Shown: positions 1 to 10,210 of the stretch, in pieces | How positions within the stretch are numbered: position 1 is the first letter of the stretch | Layout: each line of letters begins with the position of its first letter | The notes under the pieces: model-generated | Told to the model about the DNA's origin: nothing | Databases searched by the model: none | Seen by the model: only the letters and a program-made list of their open reading frames with translations | Program-made: the position numbers and the translations under genes | Assembly: GCF_964656455.1 (NCBI RefSeq) | Contig: NC_135722.1 | Span: 50,486,628 to 50,550,627, forward strand | Direction of reading: 5' to 3' | Origin: Halichoerus grypus | Lineage: Eukaryota > Chordata > Mammalia > Carnivora > Phocidae | DNA: 64,000 nucleotides

Positions 1-363
1 GGTATTGTGGATGCTGCTAACCCACTTGGACCACACTTTGAATAACACTTTGAATAAGGTTTTAAGAGGCCATGGGATAACAAGGCAGATACGGATAAAA
101 ATAAGCATGGATAGGAATGTCTAAGGTTGGAAATGGACCTTTTCTTCTGCTTTACAGAAACTTGGAAACTGTGGGAGCTGAAATGATTGTGGGTTGGAGA
201 GCTGCCCTGGATGTCATCTGGGCAGGAATCACTCCCTCTGTGGCATTCATTCTGGCCCATTGCCCGAGGGACGCTTATTTTCCCATCACCTGCCAATGCT
301 AGGAAGCCTTGTCATTAACCTTGGCTGCCGGACATGTCCTCACAATTTTTTTACTTCTTTCAG
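1..363 (+). other. TRIM68: TRIM68 intron sequence upstream of the first visible exon
   Basis: No coding exon is recognisable here. The stretch ends in a pyrimidine-rich tract and the acceptor ttctttcag directly before the exon at 364, so it is read as the 3' part of the intron that follows the RING/B-box exon, which lies outside the window. Small open frames in this stretch have no family features. Confidence 0.7.
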
Positions 364-459
364 TGGGAACTCCATGAGGCTCTGGAACATCTGAGGAAAG
401 AGCAAGATGAGGCCTGGAAGCTGGAAGTTGGTGAGAGGAAACGAACTGCCAACTGGAAG
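364..459 (+). CDS. TRIM68: TRIM68 96-bp coiled-coil exon
   Basis: The acceptor ttctttcag is directly upstream. Frame 0 gives 32 residues, WELHEALEHLRKEQDEAWKL and onward to the end NWK; charged heptad-like spacing fits the start of the TRIM coiled coil. The length is exactly the 96 bp usual for this exon in the family. Ending at 459 makes the intron start with GC; the nearest GT (464-465) would break the frame into the next exon. Confidence 0.9.
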
Positions 460-3425
460 GCAGGTTGCCACCTGGGGGAGGGAGACTGTACGGTCACTGT
501 GTTGTCCGGGAGCTGACCTGTGGCCGCATCCTCTTCCTCGTCTCTGTGCAGAATGTGGTGTTGAAGTCAGAGAGCCTGGGCTTCTCCAACCAGCGTTCTC
601 TAGCAAGTGCGTGGCCTTAGGCAGGCCATGTACCCTCTCGATTCCAGTTTCTTGATAGTGATAAAGGGATAACCTCTGGGTTTATGTCCACGTACGTGAG
701 AAAGGAAAACTATGTGATTCAGGTATGCATTAGTTCACAGTGGTAAGACTTATACAGTGCTTAGTAAAGCATGGTTTCTGTTTCACTTTCCCCAGGTAGA
801 GCATTTTTACTAAAAGTTAAGTTATTAAAATATTAGAAAATCATCCCTGTGATAAACTTGAGGACCATAACTACCAAACCATCGAACTTTTGATCCACAG
901 AACGTAACACTGAGCCAGTCTAAGAAAGCATAGGGAATTGATATGATATCAGTAAGGAGCAAAACTCATAGTGTAGTTAAGCTACACTGCCTTAGAGGCC
1001 TAAGTGTAATCCTTCTGGTCATTATTCTGAAAATGGAATATATTATTCTGAGAATAGAGAATAGCCTAGAGGATATAGTACCAAGATAATATCCCGGGCC
1101 CTATTAGGGTCAGTAAGAGTAGTGAGAGGGACCCAGAAGCCAGAGAGGTAGACAAAACGGTCTCCTTTATCTGGGCTTCTGCGGTGCCTGATACACAGTT
1201 GGTACCCATACATTCCAGAGTGTGTGTGTGCATGTGCCAGCGCCCTCAGGCCTGGGGGGCCCTCACAGGTACAGAATCAGCGCTGATTTCTGGTCCTGGC
1301 TCTACAGATACAGGTGGAAACCCGAAAGCAGAGTATCATGTGGGAGTTTGAGAAATACCGGCGATTACTAAAGAAAAAACAGCCACCAGGTCGGCGACTG
1401 GAGGTGGAAGCGGCCGCAGCTCTGGCCAGCCTAGAGCAGGAAGAGGGGGAGACCATGCAAAAGCTGGAGCAGAATCACAATGAGCTCATCCAGCAGAGCC
1501 GAGTGCTGTGGAGGATGATTGCAGAGCTGGAAGAGAGGTCTCAGAGGCCTGTCCGCTGGATGCTACAGGTACATGGCGGGTTTTTCTGGGAACTCTGAAG
1601 GAGAGCTGAAGATGGTGTGGGACTCCAGGAGAGGATTCGCTAGCCTTCAGTGGGGCCTGTCAGCGCTCTGCCCGCCAGACGTGGATCCCATATACCACCC
1701 CCTCCACTCTGCCTGCTGCTCTACCCCTCGCATGGCCTTTTGTCGCCTTGTAGGTGGACAGCACTCAGGCAGCTCTGGCATAATACCCGTACCTCCCCTC
1801 TGGCCTGGGAGTCAAGGTGGAGTCTGAAGTCAAGAAGTATAGCCTTGCTCTCTGCCTCCCTTGCCCTTGGAGAAACCCCCTCCCAGAGCTCAGTGTTGTC
1901 TGGTCCCTCTGAGGAATAGCACATACTCATGTCCTGCTTTTTTTTTTTTTTTCCTCCTTCTAGGGTATTCAGGAAGTCTTAAACAGGTATGTTCCCATCC
2001 TTGGAGCCCCTAAGCTGCCCTATAAGGGGTAGTGGGACCTGGCCAGAGGCAGAAATAGGGAAGGAACATAGACCTGGTACCCACAGAAGAGTGGCTGCTG
2101 GTGCATAAGCATCATCTTTCATTGTATTTGCTAAAGAAGCTTTGTTCATCAGTCTTTTTCCTTTCTTTGTACTCAGTCAAATTCATTTCAAGTGTTACCA
2201 ATAAGAATTTCAGACAAAGTTATAAAATATGTAGTCTCAGGTAGATTGCCCAAGAAAGGAAAAAGACCGCAGATGTCTCCAGTGATGCTCTGGCCTGAGT
2301 ACTGGCCTTTCTCCTTTGTGGCACACTGCTTCCTCCCCCAGTGCCAAATGCACATCTGCCCCTTCCCCAGCACAAGAATGCAAGTGTTCTCTCTGTGCCA
2401 CAAACCATTCAGGCTCAGTCCAATAATCATCACATCCCTGCTTTGCCTGGTGTTGCTGGGGAGGGGCACCCCATTGACTATCTCTGGCCAAGCCCGTTTT
2501 TGCTATGGTAAGGGAAGGCCCATATGGCAGAAGCAGGATTTCTGGCCCCAAGGCTTACCCCTTCTCTGCCAGGAGCAAGTCTTGGAGTCTGCGGAGGCCC
2601 GAACCAATCTCCCTGGAGCTAAAGACGGATTGCCGCGTGCTGGGGCTAAGAGAGATTTTGAAGACCTATGCAGGTAATGAATGCTAGGAGAGGTTATGGT
2701 GGGCGGTGGGAGGGACCCCGCCTAGAGAATGAAAATGGTTCAGTGCCCTCTGGATGCCCCAGCTCTCCCCCGTCCTGCTCATCTCTGAAAAAACTGTGGC
2801 TGTGTTTATCAGAGAGACCACACCCATGCCCTCTGCTGCGGGTCAGTGTCATCAACCAGGATCTTTCTCCCCAGCTGACGTGCGTCTGGATCCAGACACC
2901 GCTTATTCTCGCCTCATTGTGTCTGAGGACAGAAAATGCGTGCGGTACGGAGACACCAAGCAGAAACTGCCCGACAATCCTGAGAGATTTTACCGCTACA
3001 ATATCGTCCTGGGCAGCCAGTGCATCTCCTCAGGCCGGCACTACTGGGAGGTGGAAGTGGGAGACAGGTCAGAATGGGGCCTGGGAGTGTGTAAGGAAAA
3101 TGTAGACCGGAAGGAAGTGGTCTATCTATCCCCCCACTATGGATTCTGGGTGATCAGGCTGCGGAAGGGAAATGAGTACCGAGCAGGCACCGATGAATAC
3201 CCCCTCCTGTCCTTGCCAGTCCCTCCCCGCCGGGTGGGGGTCTTCCTAGATTATGAGGCCCATGATATCTCTTTCTACAATGTGACTGACAACGGCTCCC
3301 ACATTTTCACTTTCCCCCACTATCCCTTCCCTGGGCGTCTCCTGCCCTACTTTAGTCCTTGCTACAGCATTGGAGCGAACAACACAGCTCCTCTGGCCAT
3401 CTGCTCCCTGGACGGGGAGGACTAG
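364..3425 (+). CDS. TRIM68: TRIM68 (E3 ubiquitin ligase), 3' five coding exons, partial gene
   Basis: Spliced coding sequence is 364-459, 1308-1568, 1964-1986, 2573-2673 and 2875-3425, giving 343 residues in one open frame. The family is a RING, B-box, coiled-coil, PRY-SPRY ligase that transfers ubiquitin to target proteins. The N-terminal part of about 140 residues that carries RING and B-box is before the window. Exon sizes of 96 and 23 bp are those typical of TRIM genes with this architecture, and all joins keep the frame. I call TRIM68 rather than TRIM21, TRIM6 or TRIM22 because of the PRY start VRLDPDTAYSRLIVSEDRK, the end ICSLDGED and the neighbouring OR52I gene. No stop or frameshift is seen, so the gene looks functional. 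The odd point is a GC donor after the first visible exon. Confidence 0.93.
460..1307 (+). other. TRIM68: TRIM68 intron with GC-AG ends
   Basis: The donor reads AAG|GCAGGT and the acceptor ggctctacag|ATA. GC-AG introns are a known minor class processed by the normal U2 spliceosome. No gene or clear repeat was recognised inside; a short tgtgtgtgtg run sits near 1222. Confidence 0.75.
1308..1568 (+). CDS. TRIM68: TRIM68 main coiled-coil exon
   Basis: The exon has 261 bp, 87 residues, from IQVETRKQS to RPVRWMLQ, between a ctctacag acceptor and a CAG|gtacat donor. Rich in Glu, Gln, Lys and Leu with long helical stretches, it is the dimerising coiled coil of the ligase. In many TRIM genes this exon is about 231 bp, so about ten residues are extra here; the additional stretch appears to lie around the QPPGRRLEVEAAAALASLE part. 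Confidence 0.92.
1569..1963 (+). other. TRIM68: TRIM68 intron
   Basis: GT-AG intron. The acceptor is preceded by a long T tract (1939-1952) and ttctag. No other feature seen. Confidence 0.8.
1964..1986 (+). CDS. TRIM68: TRIM68 23-bp micro-exon
   Basis: The acceptor ttctag and donor gtatgt bound exactly 23 bp coding GIQEVLN plus the first two bases of the next codon. A 23-bp exon between the coiled coil and the linker is a hallmark of this TRIM gene structure. It is too short for any open-frame search. Confidence 0.9.
1987..2572 (+). other. TRIM68: TRIM68 intron
   Basis: GT-AG intron with donor gtatgt and acceptor cttctctgccag. It holds a 161-codon open frame starting at 2192 that has no family features and runs into the next exon in the wrong frame. 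Confidence 0.8.
2573..2673 (+). CDS. TRIM68: TRIM68 linker exon
   Basis: The exon has 101 bp. It completes the codon split by the micro-exon and reads SKSWSLRRPEPISLELKTD onward to REILKTYA, the linker helix between coiled coil and SPRY. The donor is GCAG|gtaatg, and the last base starts an alanine codon completed in the next exon. Confidence 0.92.
2875..3425 (+). CDS. TRIM68: TRIM68 final exon: PRY-SPRY (B30.2) domain
   Basis: The acceptor tttctccccag precedes 551 coding bases that end at TAG 3423-3425. The exon starts ADVRLDPDTAYSRL (PRY) and carries the classic B30.2 landmarks LGSQCISSGRHYWEVEV, WGLGVC, YGFWVIRL, GVFLDYEAHDISFYNV and LLPYFSPC. This domain binds substrates or partners of the ligase. 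It is full length for a B30.2 domain with no disruption. An ATG at 2754 in the same frame lies in the intron and is not a start. Confidence 0.95.
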
Positions 3426-4319
3426 GAGGGCCACCATCCTAGCCAGAGGCCTTGGAGTTTCACCTGGCCCACAAGGGTCTTGGAGGGTCCTGCCACCAAC
3501 AAAGATCCCCTTGAACTAAGCTGAGTCGAGGATCCAGGGAGCCCTCTGCCTGACCCAGTAGTCTATTGCTACTGGGCCAAGGTCTCTCACTAACCTACTC
3601 ATGTATAAAAGCTGAGGCTCAGTCAAATGAGCATGGAACCCCTGTGAGGGAAGCATGACAGGGCTGAGGACGAGGATCAGAGCAGTTGTAAGATAATGTG
3701 TTCGTGTAAGTCAGGATTCTGTCCTTTCTGTAGCTCGTGCTCTTCCCCAGTCCCTGAGGGTGCCATAAGTAAGTCAGCGAGGGTGGTGAAGTAGATCCAA
3801 CCTACAGGAAACCCTTTGCATAGGGTTTACCAAAAAGCCAAAAGATAATTGTTCATGTCCAGAGCTGGTTACTGTGCTGATACCAGGATAGGATGCTTTG
3901 CCCGAGGTTTGCTGCTACTGAGCAACCCATATTTGACCCCAACTCTCTGACCCCCTAACTAGAGAAATGCCTTGCAACATTGCCCAGGCCACCCCAGTGT
4001 GCATCCCCTCTCTGAACATAAGCTCGGAAAATCACTCTATCTCAGACTCTAAGGAGACCTGGGTCCTGGTCCTGCCCTTTTCCCCAAGTGTCAGGATCAG
4101 AAAACCTGTGAGCCTTGTTCTTGTGTTCGCTTTACGGATGAAGAAACTGAAGTGGCCTTAAATGCAGTAAGTTGCTCCTCACAAAACTGTTGAAAAAAGA
4201 TTGTAAAGCTTATCAAGTACTTCCCACATTCAAATGAAAAAAGATGGACAAACTTGCTTCTCAGGTCACCCATCTGCATATCCTTCATTACAGTTGGGTC
4301 TGAAACATCCCAATGTCTG

Positions 4320-4410
4320 AGGGTTTTAGGTATCCTCAATGGAAAAATGGGTATAGTAATTGCAGACTCTCCTACCTCACAGGATTGCTGTGAAGATCTC
4401 AGATCCATCC
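4320..4410 (+). repeat. MIR fragment
   Basis: The run 'cctcaatggaaaaatgggta' followed by 'cctacctcacaggattgctg' matches the central part of the MIR SINE in sense orientation. Short and old. Confidence 0.55.
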
Positions 4411-5191
4411 TGTATTTCTGTCCCTTTCTCAGGGATGGAGGAAGGCAGGCCATGGATTTCGCCTGCGATAGCCCTCCTGCCTCCCCTCAGGCCAGCATCT
4501 TACAGCGGTGCCTTCGTTTGGTAGGGCCTCTCCCGACAGTCTCAGCCGGTTAGGAAGGTGCCCTTGCCAGTGGCAGACTCTGGGCCACAGTGGTAGCTTG
4601 TGCATCTATTGTATGTGTTTGTGTCTGGATTAGAATGGGGACTGTGACATCAGAGTAGAGAATGGAAAAAAGAAAAAGAAAAATTTAGAACAGATGCACT
4701 GGAAAGAAGGCTCACCCACAAGCTAGTTGGGCTAAAGTTTGGTGACTTTTTGTCACCAAGGGAATCTTCATGGCTCTGGTAACTACATAATATTCTGCCT
4801 TTCTCTTCTTTAAATCTATGACAGAAGAAGGACAAGGCATAAAAAGCCAGCTTGGGAGCCATACATTATAATGAAAGGGAATTAAAACTATCTATCTGGG
4901 CTGTTGACCTTAGAATGATGGTTATATGTGCCAAAAAGAATTCATTACAGGGCTTAAGAGTATGATGTGGGAATGCTTGTGCCTGGAGACAAATTGCAAG
5001 GCAAGCAGGTGGGAACCATTGGCCTTGCCTATTGCAAGGGGCTCTGATATGTACATCGCGTGTTGTCGCCATGATGCTGTGAAACACAACTTCTGGTGTA
5101 ATTTAAGCTTGAAGGGAGTGACTGTTGAGTCAGGATTAGGCAGCAAAATAGTTACCAGGTCAGGTATAGGCAGAAGCAAAGTAATTCCTGT

Positions 5192-5197
5192 AATAAA
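5192..5197 (+). terminator. TRIM68: Candidate poly(A) signal AATAAA for TRIM68
   Basis: Exact AATAAA about 1.77 kb after the stop codon, in a T/A-rich context. It is a candidate only, since no transcript end can be seen. Confidence 0.4.
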
Positions 5198-5687
5198 GAA
5201 GAGCAAAAATTGTCTTTCTGCTTTAATTGTATTGGTTGTTCACATAAGGAAGAGGTAAAACATGCTAAAATGGAGAAATAAACTCATTCTGCCCACCATG
5301 CTTCCAAGTCACTCATCGAGCATTAGCAGAAGGGGAAACATTTCCATTCTCTGCTTGGAGAGGAATGAACTGGTAAGTCACAGACCTGGTCTTGGCAAAG
5401 GATTGAGCTGACCTACCTTAAAGGGACCATATGTCTTTGTATAGGGGGGCTCCCTGGGGAATTTTTATAGACTTGAGAAACCGATTTTGAGGAAGTTCTT
5501 CCAGTTATGTCCATGGACACTTAGCGGAAGAGGCTAGGGACCAAACCAGTGTTGTTCTTTTACTATGGTTTTATTAGGACAAATCCTGGAAGTCTCTTAG
5601 AAAAAGGATTATTAGGTGATAAATTCATTTAAACCTAGAGTGAATTGAGTAGTGTGGAATGACTTCGTTGGTAACATGCTGTTTTGG

Positions 5688-5722
5688 AGAGCTGGTTACT
5701 GTGCTGATACCAGGATAGGATG
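5688..5722 (+). repeat. 35-bp exact copy of 3861-3895
   Basis: The segment starting agagctggttactgtgctga is identical at both places over 35 bp, in the same orientation, and the flanks differ. It abuts another copied segment on its right. Confidence 0.85.
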
Positions 5723-5751
5723 GTATCTTACAGAATTGTAAGGGATACAGA

Positions 5752-5958
5752 AGAGGTATCTTACAGAATTTAGTAACAGGGATGTACCTGGGTGTCCAAA
5801 ATCAGTTGGAATCAGAGAACCAGAGACTCCATTTCTTCATCCCATCTTGCTAATCTGCTTATCTAGCTGTGGAACATATTTGTTTTTCCAAGTTCACGTG
5901 TTAGAAAATGACCACAGTCAGTGAGCCCAAGTTTATATCTCCTCAGATAAACTGGGAT
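5752..5958 (+). repeat. 207-bp direct duplication, copy 1
   Basis: Identical to 8015-8221 except for one base (G at 5773, A at 8036). The copy is followed by a run of 21 T from 5960. No transposon ends, target duplications or coding frame are visible, so it looks like a local copy rather than a mobile element. Confidence 0.9.
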
Positions 5959-6205
5959 CTTTTTTTTTTTTTTTTTTTTTGACATTTATAAGCTGATTTG
6001 GGTGCTGTGATTACTTGTGACAAGTACAAGGTTAAACACATTGTTTATTTCATGTTGTCTGATTTTTAAGACCAAGCAAGAATCTTGAAGTTCTTAAGTA
6101 TATGAAAACCCTTTTCTCTAGGGTAGTTACTTATACTTCCTTTCTAAGAACCCCATGAAGACAAGAACCTTATTTGTCTGGTTCACAATTGTAGTCCAGT
6201 CTATC

Positions 6206-6207
<2 letters not shown>

Positions 6208-6254
<47 letters not shown>
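6208..6254 (+). repeat. (TG)n microsatellite
   Basis: About 23 uninterrupted TG units. Likely length-polymorphic. Confidence 0.97.
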
Positions 6255-6258
<4 letters not shown>

Positions 6259-8014
6259 ATTTAAGTGAGGGAACTTTCATTCATATGCCTAGAATCAAAA
6301 CAAAAATAAGCTTTTGTCTCATGGGGTGTGAATAACTAGATGGTACTTAATTATAAATCTGTTAAAAAAAATGATTGAATGGATAATCACAAAAGTGGTC
6401 CAGAAAGGGAGGAAGCAGGTGGTCATGCAGAGGGTAGAGTGTCTGCACCACTCCCTGGAATGCCTAGGATATCTCCTCCATCTTGGTGAGATCATTCACT
6501 ACAAGGCAGGGATGAGCTTTGCCCATCCTTATTTTACTAGCAGAGAAACAAGGGGTGCAGTGCCTGAGCCTTGAGGTGAAAGACTATGAAAGGGGAAGAT
6601 AGATAGTCCTGCAGAGAGACAGGGAAAATCCTTGGGACTCCCCACAGGAAATCCAGTGTCCCATTATTCAAGCAGGATTGATTTTAATCTCTTAAGATCC
6701 AAACACTGAGACTCTGTATGGGTCCCAGGCACTAGTTAAATGGCATAGATTGCTTAGTGTGAGAGGGCAGGGGTCGTATCTGATCTGCACGGGATTTTCT
6801 GTTGGAGGGTAGCGATGGCAGGGAACTAGTCCACTTTGGAAGTGTGTAGTTCAACATCTGAGCGCTAACAGTGGGTTCCAGCTCACTTCAGGGAATACCA
6901 GTGTGAATGAAACACAAAGCAGGGCAGACTTCTGAGAGAAACGCTGGGGAGAAATTTCTGTTTTGAGTGCCAAGCTGAACTATGCCTTTGTTGCTTGACA
7001 TCAGATTCTTTAATACATCTGCTATTCTTGTATTTGATGAACATAGTCAATTCTTTGGGTTGCTTATGGAGAAACAACAGTGTGACTTTTCAAAATGTAA
7101 ATCTTATCAAATGTGCTTAACCACCTCATGATGTTGATTTGTTTTTATGTTAGGGAGAAGTTTCTTTTTCCTGCTCTTTGGGAACTCAGTGCATTACTAT
7201 CAGGTGTTTAGAAGCTGATTCCTACTTCATGGTATTCAGGAATAGAATACATTCTAGGTAGGTATGTAATTTTAGTACTAGCAAAAGGTACGGATGCCAA
7301 GTTGTTAAGCAGATTGTTTGGAACAGCTATCACATGAGTGTTGACCTACACGGGAATACACTCTCAATAGTGCCTAGAACTACTCCTTAAAAATATGGAA
7401 TTAGAAATTTATTGGTTGTACAGACACTATATCAGATGTTGTGTTATGCGGTTTCTATTCATCATCTTCTTTAATCTTTAATATTCTCTGAAGTAACATT
7501 GTATTCTCCATCAGTAGCAAGGAAATAGTAAGACTCAGATATAATAACTAGTTATCAACACTATTAGGAAATTATCTTTTATTAAGATTTTCAAATGTAC
7601 CAGAGTCAAATATACATATCTGTCACATTTGAAATCTTTTTCTTTTAACATATACTGGTTATTCAGGTTAAGACTTTCTGAAAGGGGAAAATAAAAACAA
7701 AGACCAAATACATGTCTGGTGATGAGAAGAATAGGGACATGTCGGCTTCATTATTGATACTGTTTTCTGTTAACCTTCTCATCCCAGGCACATTTCCATG
7801 GTGGTGTCCAGATGAAGAAAGACCTATATTATATTTGATCCCTTTCTTTTATGCCTTACAGTTAAGTTATACAGAACCAGACTGGGAAGCAAAGAGAAAG
7901 ATGTCCACAGTCAAACTCACATTGCCTTAACTTCTGTTGCTTCAAAGCAAGAGGCTGGTGTTTAGTATGCGGACTCCAACTAGCTTAACAATAGGGGATA
8001 AATTAAAAGGATGT

Positions 8015-8221
8015 AGAGGTATCTTACAGAATTTAATAACAGGGATGTACCTGGGTGTCCAAAATCAGTTGGAATCAGAGAACCAGAGACTCCATTTCTT
8101 CATCCCATCTTGCTAATCTGCTTATCTAGCTGTGGAACATATTTGTTTTTCCAAGTTCACGTGTTAGAAAATGACCACAGTCAGTGAGCCCAAGTTTATA
8201 TCTCCTCAGATAAACTGGGAT
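8015..8221 (+). repeat. 207-bp direct duplication, copy 2
   Basis: Pairs with 5752-5958, 2263 bp away, with one mismatch. Its flanks are ordinary unique sequence, which makes this the more likely donor copy. Confidence 0.9.
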
Positions 8222-8740
8222 TCAGTTTGACTAGAGACGGACTCTGGTCCAGGTATAAGCACATGACCCAAGTTGAGTGGATTCATCACTGGGCCAGAAG
8301 GCAGGGTTATATATTAACAGTTGCTTCCATAATAATCACATGAGTAAATGAATAATTCTGGGAAAATCAGCCAGGTGTGCGGGGGGACCAAACAGTTGGT
8401 TTTTTTCTGCGGGGAGGAGGGAGGAGGGGGGTGGATACTCAGTTGAAAATAAGGGTCAGAAACTAAGGAAAGTAAAAACCCAAATCTATATTCTCTGCCC
8501 AGACTTATCTCTTATATAGATAGTAGTTGATTGAAATCATTAAAAATGTCAGAAAATTAATCATTTCATATGCATTCTTCCTAGAAATTGGAAAATTAGA
8601 CAAGAATATAATTTACAGCTTCATCTTAGAACTCTTTATGGTGCTAGGCAAACCACACCAGCTCTACAGATTTCTAAGTCATCTTCAAATGCTTGATCTT
8701 GAGTCATCTTGATTGCTCAAGATCTGAACAGAATCTGTGT

Positions 8741-9718
8741 TTATGAACCCAGTTTGGAGTGGTCAAAGAGGCAGTGCATCAGCAAGCTCCATGTTCGCTT
8801 CCGTATTTGTTTGGTTCTCAGGCCATAAATGATGGGGTTTAAGGTAGGTGGGATGACCAAATACAAATCAGCTAACAGTACTTGAGTGTGGAGAGGCACT
8901 GTATCCTTCCCTAACCAGGCCACATAGATGGATGCCATCCCAGGTAGGTAGTATAGAGCCATAACCCCCACGTGAGAGCCACATGTGCTTAATGCTTTTA
9001 GCTGAGCATTCTTTGAGGAGAGACCACATACTGCCTGGAGAATCAGGTGATAGGAGGCAGCAATGAAGGCAACATCAGAACCCACGATAATGGACGAGCC
9101 AATCACACTGTAGAGACTACTGGGCATAGGGTCAGCACATGCCAACTTGGCCACAGCTATGTGCTCACAGTAGGAATGGAGAATCACATTGGAGCCACAG
9201 AAAGGCAGATGACTTAACATCCAACTCAGTGGAGTCATAAATATGACAGCTCTGATGGTGATGGCCACACTCATTACCAGCATCAGTTGAGGTGTGAGAA
9301 TTCTCTTGTAGTGTAGGGGCTTACAGATGGCTATATAGCGGTCAAAAGCCATGGCCAGCAATAGCCCTGTCTCCACAGATGTGGCTGCATGGACAAAATA
9401 CATCTGAGTGAAACAAGCATTAAAACTGATGGAACCATCTCCTGAAAAGAAGATGCTCACCATCTTGGGTACCACAGAGGAGGCCATGACAATGTCCACA
9501 GCAGCCAGAACATACAGAAAACAATACATGGGCTCTTGTAGAGTGAAATCCATCCAGATTACAGTCATTATGAGTGTGTTTCCTAACAGGGATATGATAT
9601 ACATGGCACTCAGTGAAATAGCCAGCCAAAGATGTGAAGACTGCAAACCTGGGATACCCACAAGGAAGAACGTGGCAGGGGTTTCCATTGTGTGGTTATA
9701 GGGTATCCCCAGCATCAC
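8741..9718 (-). CDS. OR52I: Olfactory receptor, family 52 subfamily I (class I)
   Basis: Single-exon reading frame of 325 residues, start ATG at 9718, stop TAA at 8741-8743. It is a seven-helix, G-protein-coupled odorant receptor of the plasma membrane of olfactory cilia. Visible marks: N-glycosylation site NHT at residues 8-10; GN in helix 1; PMYCFLYVLAAVD in helix 2; MAFDRYIAICKPLHY after helix 3, with F where many receptors have Y; SYCEHIAVAKLACAD in the second extracellular loop; KALSTCGSH before helix 6; PTLNPIIYGLRTKQ in helix 7. No break is seen. Two adjacent Met codons open the frame; the second (9715) may be the real start by comparison with OR52I proteins. Human has two OR52I genes and only one is seen here, so I cannot say whether it is I1 or I2. 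It is convergent with TRIM68, as expected from synteny. Confidence 0.95.
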   Translation of the reverse strand: MMLGIPYNHTMETPATFFLVGIPGLQSSHLWLAISLSAMYIISLLGNTLIMTVIWMDFTLQEPMYCFLYVLAAVDIVMASSVVPKMVSIFFSGDGSISFNACFTQMYFVHAATSVETGLLLAMAFDRYIAICKPLHYKRILTPQLMLVMSVAITIRAVIFMTPLSWMLSHLPFCGSNVILHSYCEHIAVAKLACADPMPSSLYSVIGSSIIVGSDVAFIAASYHLILQAVCGLSSKNAQLKALSTCGSHVGVMALYYLPGMASIYVAWLGKDTVPLHTQVLLADLYLVIPPTLNPIIYGLRTKQIRKRTWSLLMHCLFDHSKLGS

Positions 9719-9859
9719 AGATGAGACTGCTTTCCTGTTAACACATAAAACGATGTAAGAAATGGTTGCAGTCCTGTAAGACTTGTTCCCAACTGTATAG
9801 TGCTAGGGACACCCGGTGGCATTTTCAACTCAGTGGACTACAGGATCAGAAAACTGACA

Positions 9860-10210
9860 TCTGACAAATTTATCTTGTTCTACCTTCCATCGTCCTCAGT
9901 ATTCTTTGTCTTCCTAATTCCTGTTTATTGTTCAAGTATCAGCTCATGGCTTACCTCTTTGGGGAGTCTTCTCTACTTCCTTCCCCAGCCCATACTGAGG
10001 CTAAATTAGGTATCTCTGTTCTGAGCTTTCATGGAATCTCCCATGTTGACCTCTGAAGGACCTAAACTGACAATCCTAATACTCTACTTATGACTTCATT
10101 GTATTCAGTCAACCATGTGTGTCTTGTTCATGGCCTTATACCAAGTGTGTGACCCATAGCTCTGGTGCACAAGTCTATTAAAAGATCTGTGTACTCATAG
10201 CAAACAGTTT
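9860..10210 (+). repeat. L2 LINE 3' fragment
   Basis: The text 'ttcaagtatcagctcatggc' followed by a 'ctcttt..gagtcttctct' pattern is typical of the L2 3' region in sense orientation. Old and diverged. Confidence 0.5.

Larger units (their letters stand above)
3426..5215 (+). other. TRIM68: TRIM68 3' UTR, probable extent
   Basis: No coding sequence follows the stop. A canonical AATAAA lies at 5192-5197 and is the best poly(A) signal candidate seen; an ATTAAA sits near 4881. The real end is unproven. The stretch contains a MIR-like piece near 4320-4400 and a 35-bp segment (3861-3895) repeated exactly at 5688-5722. Confidence 0.45.
5216..8740. other. Convergent intergenic space between TRIM68 and OR52I
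   Basis: No gene was found on either strand. It contains a patchwork of duplicated local sequence at 5688-5958, the TG microsatellite at 6208-6254 and the second copy of a 207-bp duplication at 8015-8221. The remainder is AT-rich, with no repeat family I can name. Confidence 0.6.

Noticed and set aside
2192..2677. 161-codon open frame
   Set aside because: It covers intron sequence and the linker exon in the wrong frame, with no family features.
2754..3425. 223-codon open frame with its own ATG, as a stand-alone SPRY gene
   Set aside because: The first 121 bases lie in the intron before a strong acceptor (ccccag at 2869-2874). The frame is the last TRIM68 exon read through its intron.
364..3425. 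Assignment to TRIM21, TRIM6, TRIM22 or TRIM5
   Set aside because: The PRY-SPRY text and the end SLDGED fit TRIM68, and OR52I is the expected neighbour of TRIM68.
5738..5980. Copy 1 of the 207-bp duplication as a retroposed insertion with poly(A) tail
   Set aside because: The T run lies on the wrong side for a minus-strand insertion and no target duplication is found around the copy.
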